64,000 nucleotides of DNA from Clostridiales bacterium (GTDB taxonomy: Bacteria > Bacillota > Clostridia > Oscillospirales > Acutalibacteraceae): the NCBI GenBank assembly GCA_024684435.1, contig JAIKWV010000009.1, forward strand, positions 41,983 to 105,982, written 5' to 3'. Both the position numbers and the translations under genes were made by a program. Below the pieces are notes generated by a model. It ran no database searches. It saw nothing but the letters and a program-made list of their open reading frames with translations, and was not told the origin of the DNA. This document shows positions 42,191 to 50,683 of this stretch, one piece after another. Within the stretch, counting starts at the first letter, position 1. Every line of letters begins with the position of its first letter.

Positions 42191-43594
42191 ATGACTTTAA
42201 AACAGAAGATCAGGCGCGCGTTGGCGGGAAAAGCCGTTGACAGGCTCCTTGATTATGTGGATAAAAATCCGGATGAAAACCTTCTCAAGCTGGTTGACAA
42301 GGTGGAAAAACTCACCGGAGATATTTATCCCAAGGTAAACTTCAAAAGGTTCAGAGAGGGCGCCGCGGACAAGGACAACGTGTGGCGCCGGCTCCTGCTC
42401 AGCGTTTTTTCGGACGTGGACAGAAGAATAGTCAAGAATATGCTCCTTGCCTTAGGGCTGGGAGGCGCCTATGAGGGCACGAAAACCGTCCGTGAAAACC
42501 GTGAAAAATATAACTGCAACATTCCCTGGATAATTCTTCTTGACCCTACAAGCGCCTGCAATCTGCGCTGTAAGGGCTGCTGGTCTGCGGAATACGGTCA
42601 CCATCAGAGCCTGAGTTACGAGGAGCTGGACAGCATCGTTACCCAGGGCAAGGCGCTGGGCACCCATTTTTATATGTTTACCGGGGGAGAGCCCCTTATC
42701 CGTAAGGACGACATAATCAAGCTCTGCGAAAAGCACAATGACTGCGCGTTTTTAGCCTATACAAACGCCACACTTATTGACCAGAAGCTCTGCGACGAGG
42801 TACTGCGGGTGGGCAACCTTATCTTTGCCATCAGCATTGAGGGCAGCAGGGAGAGCAACGACAGCCGCAGGGGAGAGGGCAGCTACGAAAAATCCATTCA
42901 GGTCATGGATCTGCTCAGGGAGAACAAGTGCCTGTTTGGCATTTCCGTATGCTATACCAGAGAAAACGTTGACGCGGTAACAAGCGAAGACTTTGTCGAC
43001 CTTATGATAAGCAAGGGCTGTAAATTCGGGCTTTATTTCAACTATATGCCCATCGGTCAGAACGCGGTGGAGGAGCTTATTCCCTCGCCGGAGCAGAGGA
43101 CTCATATGTACTCCTGGCTGCGCAAAATGCGCAACAGCGCCACGGGCAAGCCCATGTTCGTTATGGATTTTCAGGACGACGGTGAGTTTGTGGGCGGCTG
43201 TATCGCCGGAGGCAGGAACTATTTCCACATCAATTCCGCAGGGGACATCGAGCCCTGCGTGTTCATACATTTTTCGGATTCAAACATCCGCACCCACACC
43301 CTGCTTCAGGCGCTTAAGAACCCGCTGTTTCAGGCTTTTTATCACAATCAACCCTTCAATGAAAATCATCTGCGCCCCTGTCCCATGCTGGAAAATCCCC
43401 AATGTCTGCGCAGCATAATAAAGGAGACCGGAGCAAAATCGACGGATCTTATCGCCCCGGAGGACGTGGACACCGTCTGCGCCCGGTGCGACAGATTTGC
43501 CGGGGAATGGGCGCCTCAGGCTGAAAAGCTGTGGCAGGAAAATCCCCATCCCAATCCCAAAACCCAGTATTACAAGGACAGAAAGGACTCATAA
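42191..43594 (+). CDS. Radical SAM protein with SPASM-like C-terminus
   Basis: The 467-residue protein has the radical SAM motif CNLRCKGC near residue 124, the FTGGEPLIRKDDI segment near residue 164, and a C-terminal region rich in cysteines (GGCIAGGRNYFHINSAGDIE with PCVFIHFS, then CPMLENPQCL and VCARCDRF) that looks like a SPASM or twitch auxiliary-cluster domain. The N-terminal 90 residues are helical. The substrate is unknown. It starts a co-oriented set (lipoprotein, HAD phosphatase) with short gaps. No precursor peptide gene of the ribosomal-peptide type was found nearby. ATG 42191 with AGGGTAAG is preferred to ATG 42155. Confidence 0.82.
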   Translation: MTLKQKIRRALAGKAVDRLLDYVDKNPDENLLKLVDKVEKLTGDIYPKVNFKRFREGAADKDNVWRRLLLSVFSDVDRRIVKNMLLALGLGGAYEGTKTVRENREKYNCNIPWIILLDPTSACNLRCKGCWSAEYGHHQSLSYEELDSIVTQGKALGTHFYMFTGGEPLIRKDDIIKLCEKHNDCAFLAYTNATLIDQKLCDEVLRVGNLIFAISIEGSRESNDSRRGEGSYEKSIQVMDLLRENKCLFGISVCYTRENVDAVTSEDFVDLMISKGCKFGLYFNYMPIGQNAVEELIPSPEQRTHMYSWLRKMRNSATGKPMFVMDFQDDGEFVGGCIAGGRNYFHINSAGDIEPCVFIHFSDSNIRTHTLLQALKNPLFQAFYHNQPFNENHLRPCPMLENPQCLRSIIKETGAKSTDLIAPEDVDTVCARCDRFAGEWAPQAEKLWQENPHPNPKTQYYKDRKDS

Positions 43595-43599
43595 CGGTC

Positions 43600-44037
43600 A
43601 TGGTAAAGAAATTTATTTCTGCCGTACTTCTTGTGGGTCTTGTAATGTGTTTTCCCGCCTGCGGAAACGGCGGAAAAGGAAGAAACTCCTGGCCGACGGA
43701 CGCTTTTTTCGGGGACAAGGTCCCTGCCGCCGCAGACGAGGTCAGCAGCATTGAGAATTTCGGAAAAAAGGGCAGCCGCAGAACGGTCATATATATCGAC
43801 GAGTACCCCTACGACAAGTTCCTTGATTATGTCGACCGGCTGGAGGCGGCGGGATTCACGGAAATTTTCAACAAAAACAGCGTGTATCCCACGGAACCGA
43901 GAGGGGAAAAGGCGATGTTCGCGTCCAACAACGTGGAGGGCGCGTGCATTATAATGTTCTGGTATCCGGAGGATTACATCGGCCGTGAGCACGCCCTTAA
44001 CATACAGATAACAGAGAACGACACAATAGATCAGTGA
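43600..44037 (+). CDS. Small secreted protein, probable lipoprotein
   Basis: The 145-residue product has a signal peptide (MVKKFISAVLLVGLVMCFPA) followed by a cysteine in FPACGNGG, a weak lipobox. The mature part is acidic, with segments VIYIDEYPYDKFLDYVDRLE and AAGFTEIF. I do not recognise a family. It starts five bases after the radical SAM gene and overlaps the region just before the HAD gene, so co-expression is likely. Confidence 0.7.
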   Translation: MVKKFISAVLLVGLVMCFPACGNGGKGRNSWPTDAFFGDKVPAAADEVSSIENFGKKGSRRTVIYIDEYPYDKFLDYVDRLEAAGFTEIFNKNSVYPTEPRGEKAMFASNNVEGACIIMFWYPEDYIGREHALNIQITENDTIDQ

Positions 44038-44045
44038 GGCGGAGC

Positions 44046-44615
44046 ATGAACGTTTTTGATTTTGACAACACCATATATGACGGGGAAAGCGCCGTGGATA
44101 TGTTCAAGCTCTTTATGAAGCACCACCCGGCGTTGATAAAATATACCCCCAACGTTGTCCGCGCCGTGGTAAACTACAAGCGGGGCAAGATATCCATTGA
44201 CGACGTGTTCAAAGATTACGGCGGATTCATCGAGGAGATATGGCAGTCCATGGACGACGTGGAGGAGATCCTCACAAAAGAATTCTGGCAGAAAAACGGC
44301 AAAAAGATCCGCCCGTTCTACAAGGATATACACACGGATAACGATATAGTCGTATCCGCGAGCCCGGAACTGCTTCTGCGGGAACAGTGTCTGCGCATGG
44401 GGATAAAGGACTGCATAGGGTCTCAGATGGATCTGGAAAGCAAGAAGATAATCTTTCCCTGTTTCCGGGAAAACAAGGTCAAGGCTTTTCGCATGAAGTA
44501 TCCTGATGAGGTCATAGAAAATTTCTACACCGATTCCCACAACGACAAGGCAATGATGGACATCTCAAAAAACGTTTATCTTGTTAAGAAGGAAAAGATC
44601 ACAAAAATCAAATAA
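44046..44615 (+). CDS. HAD-superfamily phosphatase, SerB-like
   Basis: HAD phosphatases hydrolyse phosphate esters through an aspartyl-phosphate intermediate. The 189-residue product starts MNVFDFDNTIYDGESAVDMF, giving motif I DFDNT, has the motif II Ser in IVVSASPELLLREQCLRMGI, and motif IV in NFYTDSHNDKAMMDISKNV. The C-terminal half resembles the phosphoserine phosphatase subclass. The substrate is unknown. It follows the lipoprotein gene by nine bases; GAGG sits at six bases before the ATG. Confidence 0.88.
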   Translation: MNVFDFDNTIYDGESAVDMFKLFMKHHPALIKYTPNVVRAVVNYKRGKISIDDVFKDYGGFIEEIWQSMDDVEEILTKEFWQKNGKKIRPFYKDIHTDNDIVVSASPELLLREQCLRMGIKDCIGSQMDLESKKIIFPCFRENKVKAFRMKYPDEVIENFYTDSHNDKAMMDISKNVYLVKKEKITKIK

Positions 44616-44618
44616 CTG

Positions 44619-44633
44619 TTTACAAACTGTAAA
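44619..44633. promoter_or_regulatory. Inverted repeat TTTACA-N3-TGTAAA (operator candidate)
   Basis: A perfect palindrome with six-base arms lies just after the HAD gene and 17 bases before a promoter -35 element. A regulator dimer could bind it; it is also followed by five T residues, so a weak terminator is an alternative. No regulator gene lies next to it. Confidence 0.4.
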
Positions 44634-44649
44634 TTTTTATATATCCGGT

Positions 44650-44677
44650 TTGTTTTAATGAAAACCTGTGATAGTAT
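44650..44677 (+). promoter_or_regulatory. Promoter candidate of the zinc-ribbon/acyltransferase operon
   Basis: TTGTTT (44650-44655) and TAGTAT (44672-44677) are separated by 16 bases, placing initiation about 30 bases before the TTG start codon at 44712. Both hexamers are moderate matches. Confidence 0.45.
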
Positions 44678-44711
44678 ATCAACAGAGAACTTTTAGTCAG
44701 GAGGTTTTGCT

Positions 44712-46472
44712 TTGGACGATTTTGAAAAAAACAATGAGCTTGAAAACGAAGCCGAGATCCCGGAGACGGAAGGCTCCGCAGCTTTCGACGAACCCGCCGA
44801 AGAGGTGACCGCGGAGAGCGCCGATACCGAGGCTCCGGAGACGGAAGCACCCGCAGCTTTCGACGAACCCGCCGAAGAGGTGATCGCGGAGAGCGCCGAT
44901 ACCGAAACTCAGGAGGAGGAAGCACCCGCAGCCGATGAGGAGACGGCGGAAGAGACCGACGGCGATGATGCCGGAGCAGAGACAACGGACACGGAGGTGA
45001 CCGGGACGGAGGACGGTCAGGATGACGGTGAGCCCATGCTTGAGGGCGGAGACCTGCAGCCCTGCGAGGATATTACAGACGAGTCCTCCGATGAGGACGG
45101 CTCTGAAGATCAGATCGAAGACACAGAGGAGAACATAGAGGATATCCCGGAAGAAGAGCTGTGCAAACGCTGCTTCGCCCGCAGAAGAGACACCTCGGTG
45201 GAGGGCTTTGAATACTGCTCTGTCTGCGTGGACGAAATGGCGGAAACAAAGCTGAGCTTCGGAGCGTTTTTCTACATCGTTCTCTCCACGGCAGTCTTTA
45301 TGATAGCCGCTGTTTTCATGCTTGCGGGGATATACGTTGCTCAACCGGTGGCAAAAGCCCAGATAGTCGCAGGTCAGCACAGAATGACCCAGGCAATGGA
45401 GCAGCTGGACGTTGCCGACGAACGGGTGGAAAAACTGAACAGCAGAGTGTTCGGTCAAAACAAAAATAATATCATACTCTTTGAAACCGGAACAAATACG
45501 GAATACAGATACATCAGATTCCTGAATGTTTTGACAGGTCCGCCTTCCGCGGGAGAGACGATTGAAAAAACAGAGACCATCAATATCGAAAAACTGCCCA
45601 AGGATCTGAAAGCGATACACGATGAGTACAGACTTTTTGAAGATACTTATGATCTGGTTTCCAACGAGTTCCAGAGCATTTATGAAACAACGGGAGAACC
45701 GGACTTTGATACGATGATCGCGAAGATAGATCAGATAGCTCAGGAGAACGATAATGTCCACAAGCCCGCGCTGGAGTATATCAAATATTATTTGGCTAAA
45801 AATTCAGGCGCGCCGGAGGACGTTCAGCAGTCCTATCTTGAGCAGCTTGAAAAAAAGTATCCGGATTGTGTTTGGCTCTATTTGAATCCTCTTTTGAATT
45901 TATATTTTGACGCCGGGAATTACAACAAGGTCATCGGATGCTGCGATAAGATCCTTAAAATAAACGTCAACGACGTAAGCGCCATGACTTATAAAGCAAG
46001 AGCATACTACAATCTGGACAAACAGGATAAGGTGGACGAAACGGTAAAGCTTCTTGAAAAGAACTGCACCGAAAACTCGAAGTCAAAAGTCAATGCCTTC
46101 AAAGCGGAGCTTAAGCGCCGTGACGGAAAGTTCGATGAAGCGATAGCAATCTGCGACAATGAAATAGAGAAGTATCCGAAAAAGGAAGAAGCTTACCGTC
46201 AGAAAGCGATCGCCCTGATGCTCAAGGGCGACATGAAGGGAGCCCACGAGACGATCCTCATAGCGTATGAGCAGGCGGACGACGCATCCTTCAATATGCT
46301 TGAAATACTGGCGATAACCGCGAACAAGACCGGCGACAAGGAAAAGATCGAAGAGATCGAAAATATTTTCTCATACTACGGAGGTTCTCTTTCATCCAAA
46401 GCGCAGGCGTGCATCGAGGGGACCATGACCGTTGAGCAAATATTTATGGAAGGGACAGGTGACATAGGATGA
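44712..46472 (+). CDS. Membrane protein with acidic repeats, zinc ribbon and TPR-like domain
   Basis: The function is unknown. Of 586 residues, the first 145 are very acidic and include two 25-residue repeats. A zinc-ribbon follows with CKRC at 151-154 and CSVC at 169-172. One hydrophobic helix is at about residues 183-208 (FYIVLSTAVFMIAAVFMLAG). The remaining 375 residues are helical, with TPR-like pairs such as NYNKVIGCCDKILKINVNDV and KFDEAIAICDNEIEKYPKKE. The acidic part and zinc ribbon would be cytoplasmic and the TPR part outside, or the reverse; topology is not certain. The start is TTG 44712 after AGGAGG. It overlaps the next gene by four bases. Confidence 0.78.
   Translation: MDDFEKNNELENEAEIPETEGSAAFDEPAEEVTAESADTEAPETEAPAAFDEPAEEVIAESADTETQEEEAPAADEETAEETDGDDAGAETTDTEVTGTEDGQDDGEPMLEGGDLQPCEDITDESSDEDGSEDQIEDTEENIEDIPEEELCKRCFARRRDTSVEGFEYCSVCVDEMAETKLSFGAFFYIVLSTAVFMIAAVFMLAGIYVAQPVAKAQIVAGQHRMTQAMEQLDVADERVEKLNSRVFGQNKNNIILFETGTNTEYRYIRFLNVLTGPPSAGETIEKTETINIEKLPKDLKAIHDEYRLFEDTYDLVSNEFQSIYETTGEPDFDTMIAKIDQIAQENDNVHKPALEYIKYYLAKNSGAPEDVQQSYLEQLEKKYPDCVWLYLNPLLNLYFDAGNYNKVIGCCDKILKINVNDVSAMTYKARAYYNLDKQDKVDETVKLLEKNCTENSKSKVNAFKAELKRRDGKFDEAIAICDNEIEKYPKKEEAYRQKAIALMLKGDMKGAHETILIAYEQADDASFNMLEILAITANKTGDKEKIEEIENIFSYYGGSLSSKAQACIEGTMTVEQIFMEGTGDIG
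44761..44910 (+). repeat. 75-base tandem duplication within the acidic domain
   Basis: Two adjacent 75-base units (44761-44835 and 44836-44910) differ at only a few positions. Each encodes 25 residues with the core AAFDEPAEEV and AESADTE. The near identity of the DNA suggests a recent duplication. Confidence 0.85.
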
Positions 46473-47020
46473 CAGCGCTTTATATAATCACAAAAATCAT
46501 CACGCTCCCCATGTCCTATCTTAAAAGCTTATGGGAGCATATTACCTGTGTGATCCTCAGGTTGGCGATAGAGCATAAGGAATGTATAAAAATGGACGAG
46601 ACCTGCGGTCACGTGGAACACAGACTCGCGGACAAAAAGGCGTCTGCATATTTTGTCTGCGCCATACCTTCTTTTGTAATGTTTCTTGTGGCGCTGGTAA
46701 CTCTCGCGGCGGGAGCGATACCCCTGTTCTACCTCGGCACGTTCAAATATCTGGCGCTCGCTAAAAGACCGTTGGTTTTCTGGCTGTATGTCGTCTTCGT
46801 TTACCTGGGCGGATCGGCTCTGTGCAATATGTTCCCCATGGTGGAAGACGTTTTGAAAATGCGCGAAAAAATTTACGGCAAGGACGGAGCAAATCTTTTT
46901 GTAAAGATCATTCTGTTCCTTCCGTTCCTCTGGCTCACCGCAGGCGCGTATCTTGAAAAATACTGCGTCACGTTTCTGCTCACAGCGGGAGCCATAGCGG
47001 CAGGCTTCATTTTACTGTAA
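46469..47020 (+). CDS. Small multi-pass membrane protein, unknown function
   Basis: The 183-residue product has about four hydrophobic helices, at approximately residues 65-90, 100-120, 145-160 and 165-183, with a conserved-looking cytoplasmic segment LRLAIEHKECIKMDETCGHV before the first. No enzyme motif is seen. The ATG overlaps the stop of the zinc-ribbon/TPR gene (ATGA), so the two are likely translated together and may form a complex with the acyltransferase encoded 42 bases downstream. Confidence 0.7.
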   Translation: MTALYIITKIITLPMSYLKSLWEHITCVILRLAIEHKECIKMDETCGHVEHRLADKKASAYFVCAIPSFVMFLVALVTLAAGAIPLFYLGTFKYLALAKRPLVFWLYVVFVYLGGSALCNMFPMVEDVLKMREKIYGKDGANLFVKIILFLPFLWLTAGAYLEKYCVTFLLTAGAIAAGFILL

Positions 47021-47061
47021 CCGCTTAAAGCGATCAAAAAATTACGGAGACAGCAAAAATA

Positions 47062-48327
47062 ATGACAAAAGTTAAAAATCAGAAATTCGACCTGGATACG
47101 TCGGCAAAGATGTATTCCTACATAAAAAACCGCAAGTGGAACCAGATGTTCCGGGTGTCCGCCACACTCTATGATAAGGTGGACCCGGAGCTCCTGATCC
47201 GCGCGGTGGCGGAGCTTAAGGACAGGTTCCCCACGTTCTTTGTTACGATCAGAGGCAGTTTTTTCTGGAGACATCTCAGAGCGGTGGACTGTACTGATAT
47301 CGTCGAGGAGGACGACGGAAAATGGCCCTGCCGCCCCATAGAGATAGGCAGAAAGATCAACACGCCCATGTTCAGGGTCCTCTATAAAGATTCAACTATA
47401 GCGCTGGAGATTTTCCACGCGGTGACCGACGGCACCGGCGCGATGAGGTTCCTCCAGACCATAGTGGCAACCTATTTCCGTCTGCAGGGCATAGACGTTC
47501 CCTCAACGGACAGCATTCTGGACGCCAAGGACAAGCCCACCGATGAGGAGATGGAAAACGCCTTTCTGAAATGCTACGATAAAAAGGGCGAGACCCAGGG
47601 CAGGGGCGAAAGCAAAGCGTACCAGTATATGCCGAAGATAACCGAAAATTATCTTAAAATAGTCCACGGAATTATTCCTGTGGATGAGCTTAAGGTTGTC
47701 ACCAAAAATTACGGCGTCACGGTAACGTCGTTTATGACCGCGGTGTATATTTACGCGTTCTATAAGCATCTCGGAGAAAAGATCGACAAGCCCATAAAAA
47801 TTCAGGTGCCGGTAAATCTGCGCCCGATATTCGGCTTTAAAGACAACCTGAGGAACTTTTCTCTTTTTGCCAACGTGGAAGTGAATTCCGACATGAACGG
47901 CTGTAATTTTGAGGATATCCTCAAGACCACGGTGGAACAGATGAACACGGGTTTTCATAAGGATAATCTGCAAAAGATAATAAACGCCAACGTGGGCAGC
48001 GAGCAGATGGCTGTGGTGAGATTTTCCCCAAGCATCGTTAAACTTCCCATTCTCCGTATTGCCACAAGGCTTTACGGAGAGCGGCTTTCCACCTCGCCGT
48101 TTTCAAATATCGGAGTCATTAACGTTCCGGACGTACTCAAGGACAAAATAAAGAGCTTTGACTTTGTCATCGGCGCCACAAGGGTCAATAATATCTACAT
48201 GACCATGAACAGCTTTAACGGCAAAACGGTCGTCACGTTCTCATCCAGAAGCAAGGAGACAGAGGTGCAGAAGATATTCTTTGATTTCCTCCGGGAGCAG
48301 GGCATGAGCGTGGAGACGGACTTTTGA
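47062..48327 (+). CDS. HxxxD-type acyltransferase (alcohol acetyltransferase/condensation-like)
   Basis: The 421-residue protein has the catalytic HxxxD motif in EIFHAVTDGTGAMRFLQTIV near residue 120, and the fold pattern of CoA-dependent acyltransferases (chloramphenicol acetyltransferase, condensation and papA-like enzymes), with a second structural region near VPVNLRPIFGFKDNLRNFSL. It lacks an attached carrier or adenylation domain. The acyl donor and acceptor cannot be read from sequence. It is the third gene of the operon with the zinc-ribbon/TPR protein and small membrane protein, which suggests acylation at the membrane (inference). Confidence 0.8.
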   Translation: MTKVKNQKFDLDTSAKMYSYIKNRKWNQMFRVSATLYDKVDPELLIRAVAELKDRFPTFFVTIRGSFFWRHLRAVDCTDIVEEDDGKWPCRPIEIGRKINTPMFRVLYKDSTIALEIFHAVTDGTGAMRFLQTIVATYFRLQGIDVPSTDSILDAKDKPTDEEMENAFLKCYDKKGETQGRGESKAYQYMPKITENYLKIVHGIIPVDELKVVTKNYGVTVTSFMTAVYIYAFYKHLGEKIDKPIKIQVPVNLRPIFGFKDNLRNFSLFANVEVNSDMNGCNFEDILKTTVEQMNTGFHKDNLQKIINANVGSEQMAVVRFSPSIVKLPILRIATRLYGERLSTSPFSNIGVINVPDVLKDKIKSFDFVIGATRVNNIYMTMNSFNGKTVVTFSSRSKETEVQKIFFDFLREQGMSVETDF

Positions 48328-48440
48328 GCGGAATTTGCCGAGGCAAATTCCTAAATGAATAATGAATATTGAAGACTTAAGAATGAATAATTGCGGGACC
48401 TGCGGTCGGCAATTATAATTACCTCAAAAACGGCGGCGAT

Positions 48441-48515
48441 CCTCATACAATTGGCAATGGCGGAACCCTTGCCAATTATATTAGGGCTGCCGGGGTCGTC
48501 AGCCCCTACAGGGCG
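48441..48515. repeat. Dispersed intergenic repeat, copy B
   Basis: The 369-base gap between the acyltransferase and ackA holds no gene. It contains CCTCATACAATTGGCAATGG, then CGGAACCCTTGCCAATTATA, and GGGCTGCCGGGGTCGTCAGC, then CCCTACAGGGCG. The latter part matches 59004-59035 closely and the former matches copy A. A separate stretch to the right (GTAGGGCATGGATTTATCCG at about 48554) is similar in style to CGTAGGGCAAGGATACATCC at 58619. Confidence 0.7.
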
Positions 48516-48646
48516 AGTACAGATAAATTCGCATTGATTTTCACACAGCTAACGTAGGGCATGGATTTATCCGCGCCCTACGAACCGTTGATTTCCCGGA
48601 CGTATGGGCGTGCAAATACAAGTACAACAAAACACAAAAAAAGAAA

Positions 48647-48679
48647 CCTCCTATGATACAGAGAAAGTATCACAGGAGG
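48647..48679. terminator. Bidirectional terminator downstream of ackA
   Basis: CCTCCTATGATAC (48647-48659) pairs with GTATCACAGGAGG (48667-48679) with one mismatch around a seven-base loop. On the minus strand the stem is followed by a T-rich tract, ending ackA; on the plus strand AATTTTTT follows. It can serve ackA and also stop readthrough from the acyltransferase operon. Confidence 0.82.
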
Positions 48680-48696
48680 AATTTTTTGCCTTTGAT

Positions 48697-49908
48697 TTAT
48701 TTGTTGAGCTTCTCCACGATGTCCCGTGTGTCCCGGGCGATAAGGAGTTCTTCATTGGTGGGCAGAACGAATACCCTGACCTTTGAGTCGGGGGTGGATA
48801 TCTCGCCCTCGGCGCCCTTCCTCAGCTTCTCGTTGACAGCCTCGTCGATCTTGACGCCTAAATATGTCAGGTGGTTGCAGACGTCCGCGCGAAGGTCTGT
48901 GGTGTTTTCGCCGATACCGCCGGTGAAGACGATGGCGTCTACGCCGTCCATTGCCGCAACGTAGCTGCCGATGAATTTACGCACCTGATAGCGCTGTATA
49001 CTTCTTGCCAGAGCGGCTCTCTCATTGCCGGCGGCCTCCGCGGCGGCAAGATCGCGGTCATCGCTGGAAATGCCGGAAATGCCAAGGCAGCCGGATTTTT
49101 TATTGATGATCTCGGAGGTCTGTTCCGGGGTCCAGCCCTCTTTCTTCTGAACGTAAACTATGGCGGAGGGGTCTACGCCGCCGCAGCGGGTGCCCATGAT
49201 AAAGCCGTCAAGAGGGGTAAGACCCATGCTGGTGTCGATGACCTTGCCGTCCTTGATGGCGGTGATGGATGAACCGTTGCCCAGATGGCAGGTGATGAGC
49301 TTGATGTCCTTGAGATCCTTGCCCATGACCTCGGCGCAGCGGGCGCTGACGAAGCGGTGGGACGTGCCGTGGAAGCCGTAGCGGCGAACCTTGTATTTCT
49401 CGTAATATTCATAAGGGATCGGGAAGATGTAAGCCTCGGGGGGCATGGTGCTGTGGAAGGCGTTGTCGAAAACAACAACTTCGGGCAGCTCTGTGCCGAA
49501 AACGGAACGGCAGGCGTTGATGCCCTGGATGTGAGCCGCGTTGTGCAGGGGAGCCAGGTCGATAAGGCTCTCGATGCCGGCGATAACTTCCTCTGTGACA
49601 AGCACGCTTTCCTTGAACAGGGCGCCGCCCTGAACTATCCTGTGACCCACGGCGCTGATCTCGGAGATGTCGTCAATGACCTTGCACTCGCCGGAGATGA
49701 GGTTTTTGTTCACCTCATTGAAAGCGGCGGTGTGATCCTTGAGCTCGACTTCATACTTGAACTTTCTTCCGTCGGCGGTGGAGCCGCTGATAATGCCGTC
49801 GATACCGATGCGCTCGCAAACTCCCTTTGCCAGCATTTCTTCTGTCTCCATATCGATGAGCTGATACTTGAGGGATGAGCTGCCTGCGTTTATTACGAGT
49901 ATTTTCAA
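48697..49908 (-). CDS. ackA: Acetate kinase
   Basis: AckA converts acetyl phosphate and ADP to acetate and ATP, the energy-yielding end of acetate fermentation. The 403-residue product has the family motifs NAGSSSLKYQLI at the start, VVFDNAFHSTMPPEAYIFPI, GFHGTSHRFVSARCAEVMG, the HLGNGSSITAIKDGK segment and DTSMGLTPLDGFIMGTRCGG. The start is a TTG (49908-49906) with AGGAGG upstream. The usual partner gene pta is not adjacent. It runs opposite to the acyltransferase operon. Confidence 0.97.
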   Translation of the reverse strand: MKILVINAGSSSLKYQLIDMETEEMLAKGVCERIGIDGIISGSTADGRKFKYEVELKDHTAAFNEVNKNLISGECKVIDDISEISAVGHRIVQGGALFKESVLVTEEVIAGIESLIDLAPLHNAAHIQGINACRSVFGTELPEVVVFDNAFHSTMPPEAYIFPIPYEYYEKYKVRRYGFHGTSHRFVSARCAEVMGKDLKDIKLITCHLGNGSSITAIKDGKVIDTSMGLTPLDGFIMGTRCGGVDPSAIVYVQKKEGWTPEQTSEIINKKSGCLGISGISSDDRDLAAAEAAGNERAALARSIQRYQVRKFIGSYVAAMDGVDAIVFTGGIGENTTDLRADVCNHLTYLGVKIDEAVNEKLRKGAEGEISTPDSKVRVFVLPTNEELLIARDTRDIVEKLNK

Positions 49909-49981
49909 ATCCTTTTCCTCCTAAAAAATAATATCTTTTTTTTGCCGCGGCAAAGACGTGCGGTCCATGCCGGAATTGCCG

Positions 49982-50653
49982 TTAACCGTTGTAGGGTATG
50001 TAGTCAAATTTCATTTCTTCTGTGGATACGTTGTTCGCCCTGAGAAATTCGTCACGCTCGTTTTCATAGTCAGCGCCGAAACGATCGCTCTCCGCGACCA
50101 AAACCAGCTCGGTGTCCACAAGCTTTTCGATGGTTGCTCCGTGGTATGTCTCAATAAAATAACCGTCTGCGCTTACGGTACAATCTCCGTGCCTGGTTAC
50201 AAAATACAATTCTACGGGCGTGTTATTTTTGTCAAGAGTATAAATTGCGCCTATGCGGAAATCATCCGGCACATAGCCGCTGGAAAATTCAGACTTTTCA
50301 CGGATCACCAGCTCGTCCACACCGTCGGAGTTTATATCCTTTATGGCGTATTCATAAACGGTTTTATCAATATAAACGTCATAATCCACGGCGTGGGTTA
50401 TGCGCGTGTTTCCGTAGCTTTTGAGCACATCGCTGTAATGATCAAGGGAAGAAGGCTGCGCTTCGGTTTCCTCCTCAAGGGACGTGGGTTCGTCTTCGGC
50501 CGCGTCCGTCAGATATTCTGTTTCCCGTGTCGTTTCGTCAACGGATTTCCCGGATGTGGTCGTTGCGTCTGTGCCCTTTACCCCGCAGGAAGACAGGGCG
50601 CCTATCAATGAAAGAATGAGCAGAAGAGAGACGATGATCTTTGTTGCTTTCAT
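49982..50653 (-). CDS. Lipoprotein of unknown function
   Basis: The 223-residue product has a lipoprotein signal (IIVSLLLILSLIGALSSCG), with Cys in LSSC as a good lipobox, followed by a Thr/Glu-rich linker at about 25-70 and a compact domain. A segment KDINSDGVDELVI resembles the DxNxDGxxD calcium-binding loop found in surface repeat domains. It lies 30 bases from the next minus-strand gene and is likely co-transcribed with it. GGAGGTTTGG precedes the ATG. The ligand is unknown. Confidence 0.75.
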   Translation of the reverse strand: MKATKIIVSLLLILSLIGALSSCGVKGTDATTTSGKSVDETTRETEYLTDAAEDEPTSLEEETEAQPSSLDHYSDVLKSYGNTRITHAVDYDVYIDKTVYEYAIKDINSDGVDELVIREKSEFSSGYVPDDFRIGAIYTLDKNNTPVELYFVTRHGDCTVSADGYFIETYHGATIEKLVDTELVLVAESDRFGADYENERDEFLRANNVSTEEMKFDYIPYNG

Positions 50654-50683
50654 GCCAAACCTCCTGAAAAACCGAAAGATATA

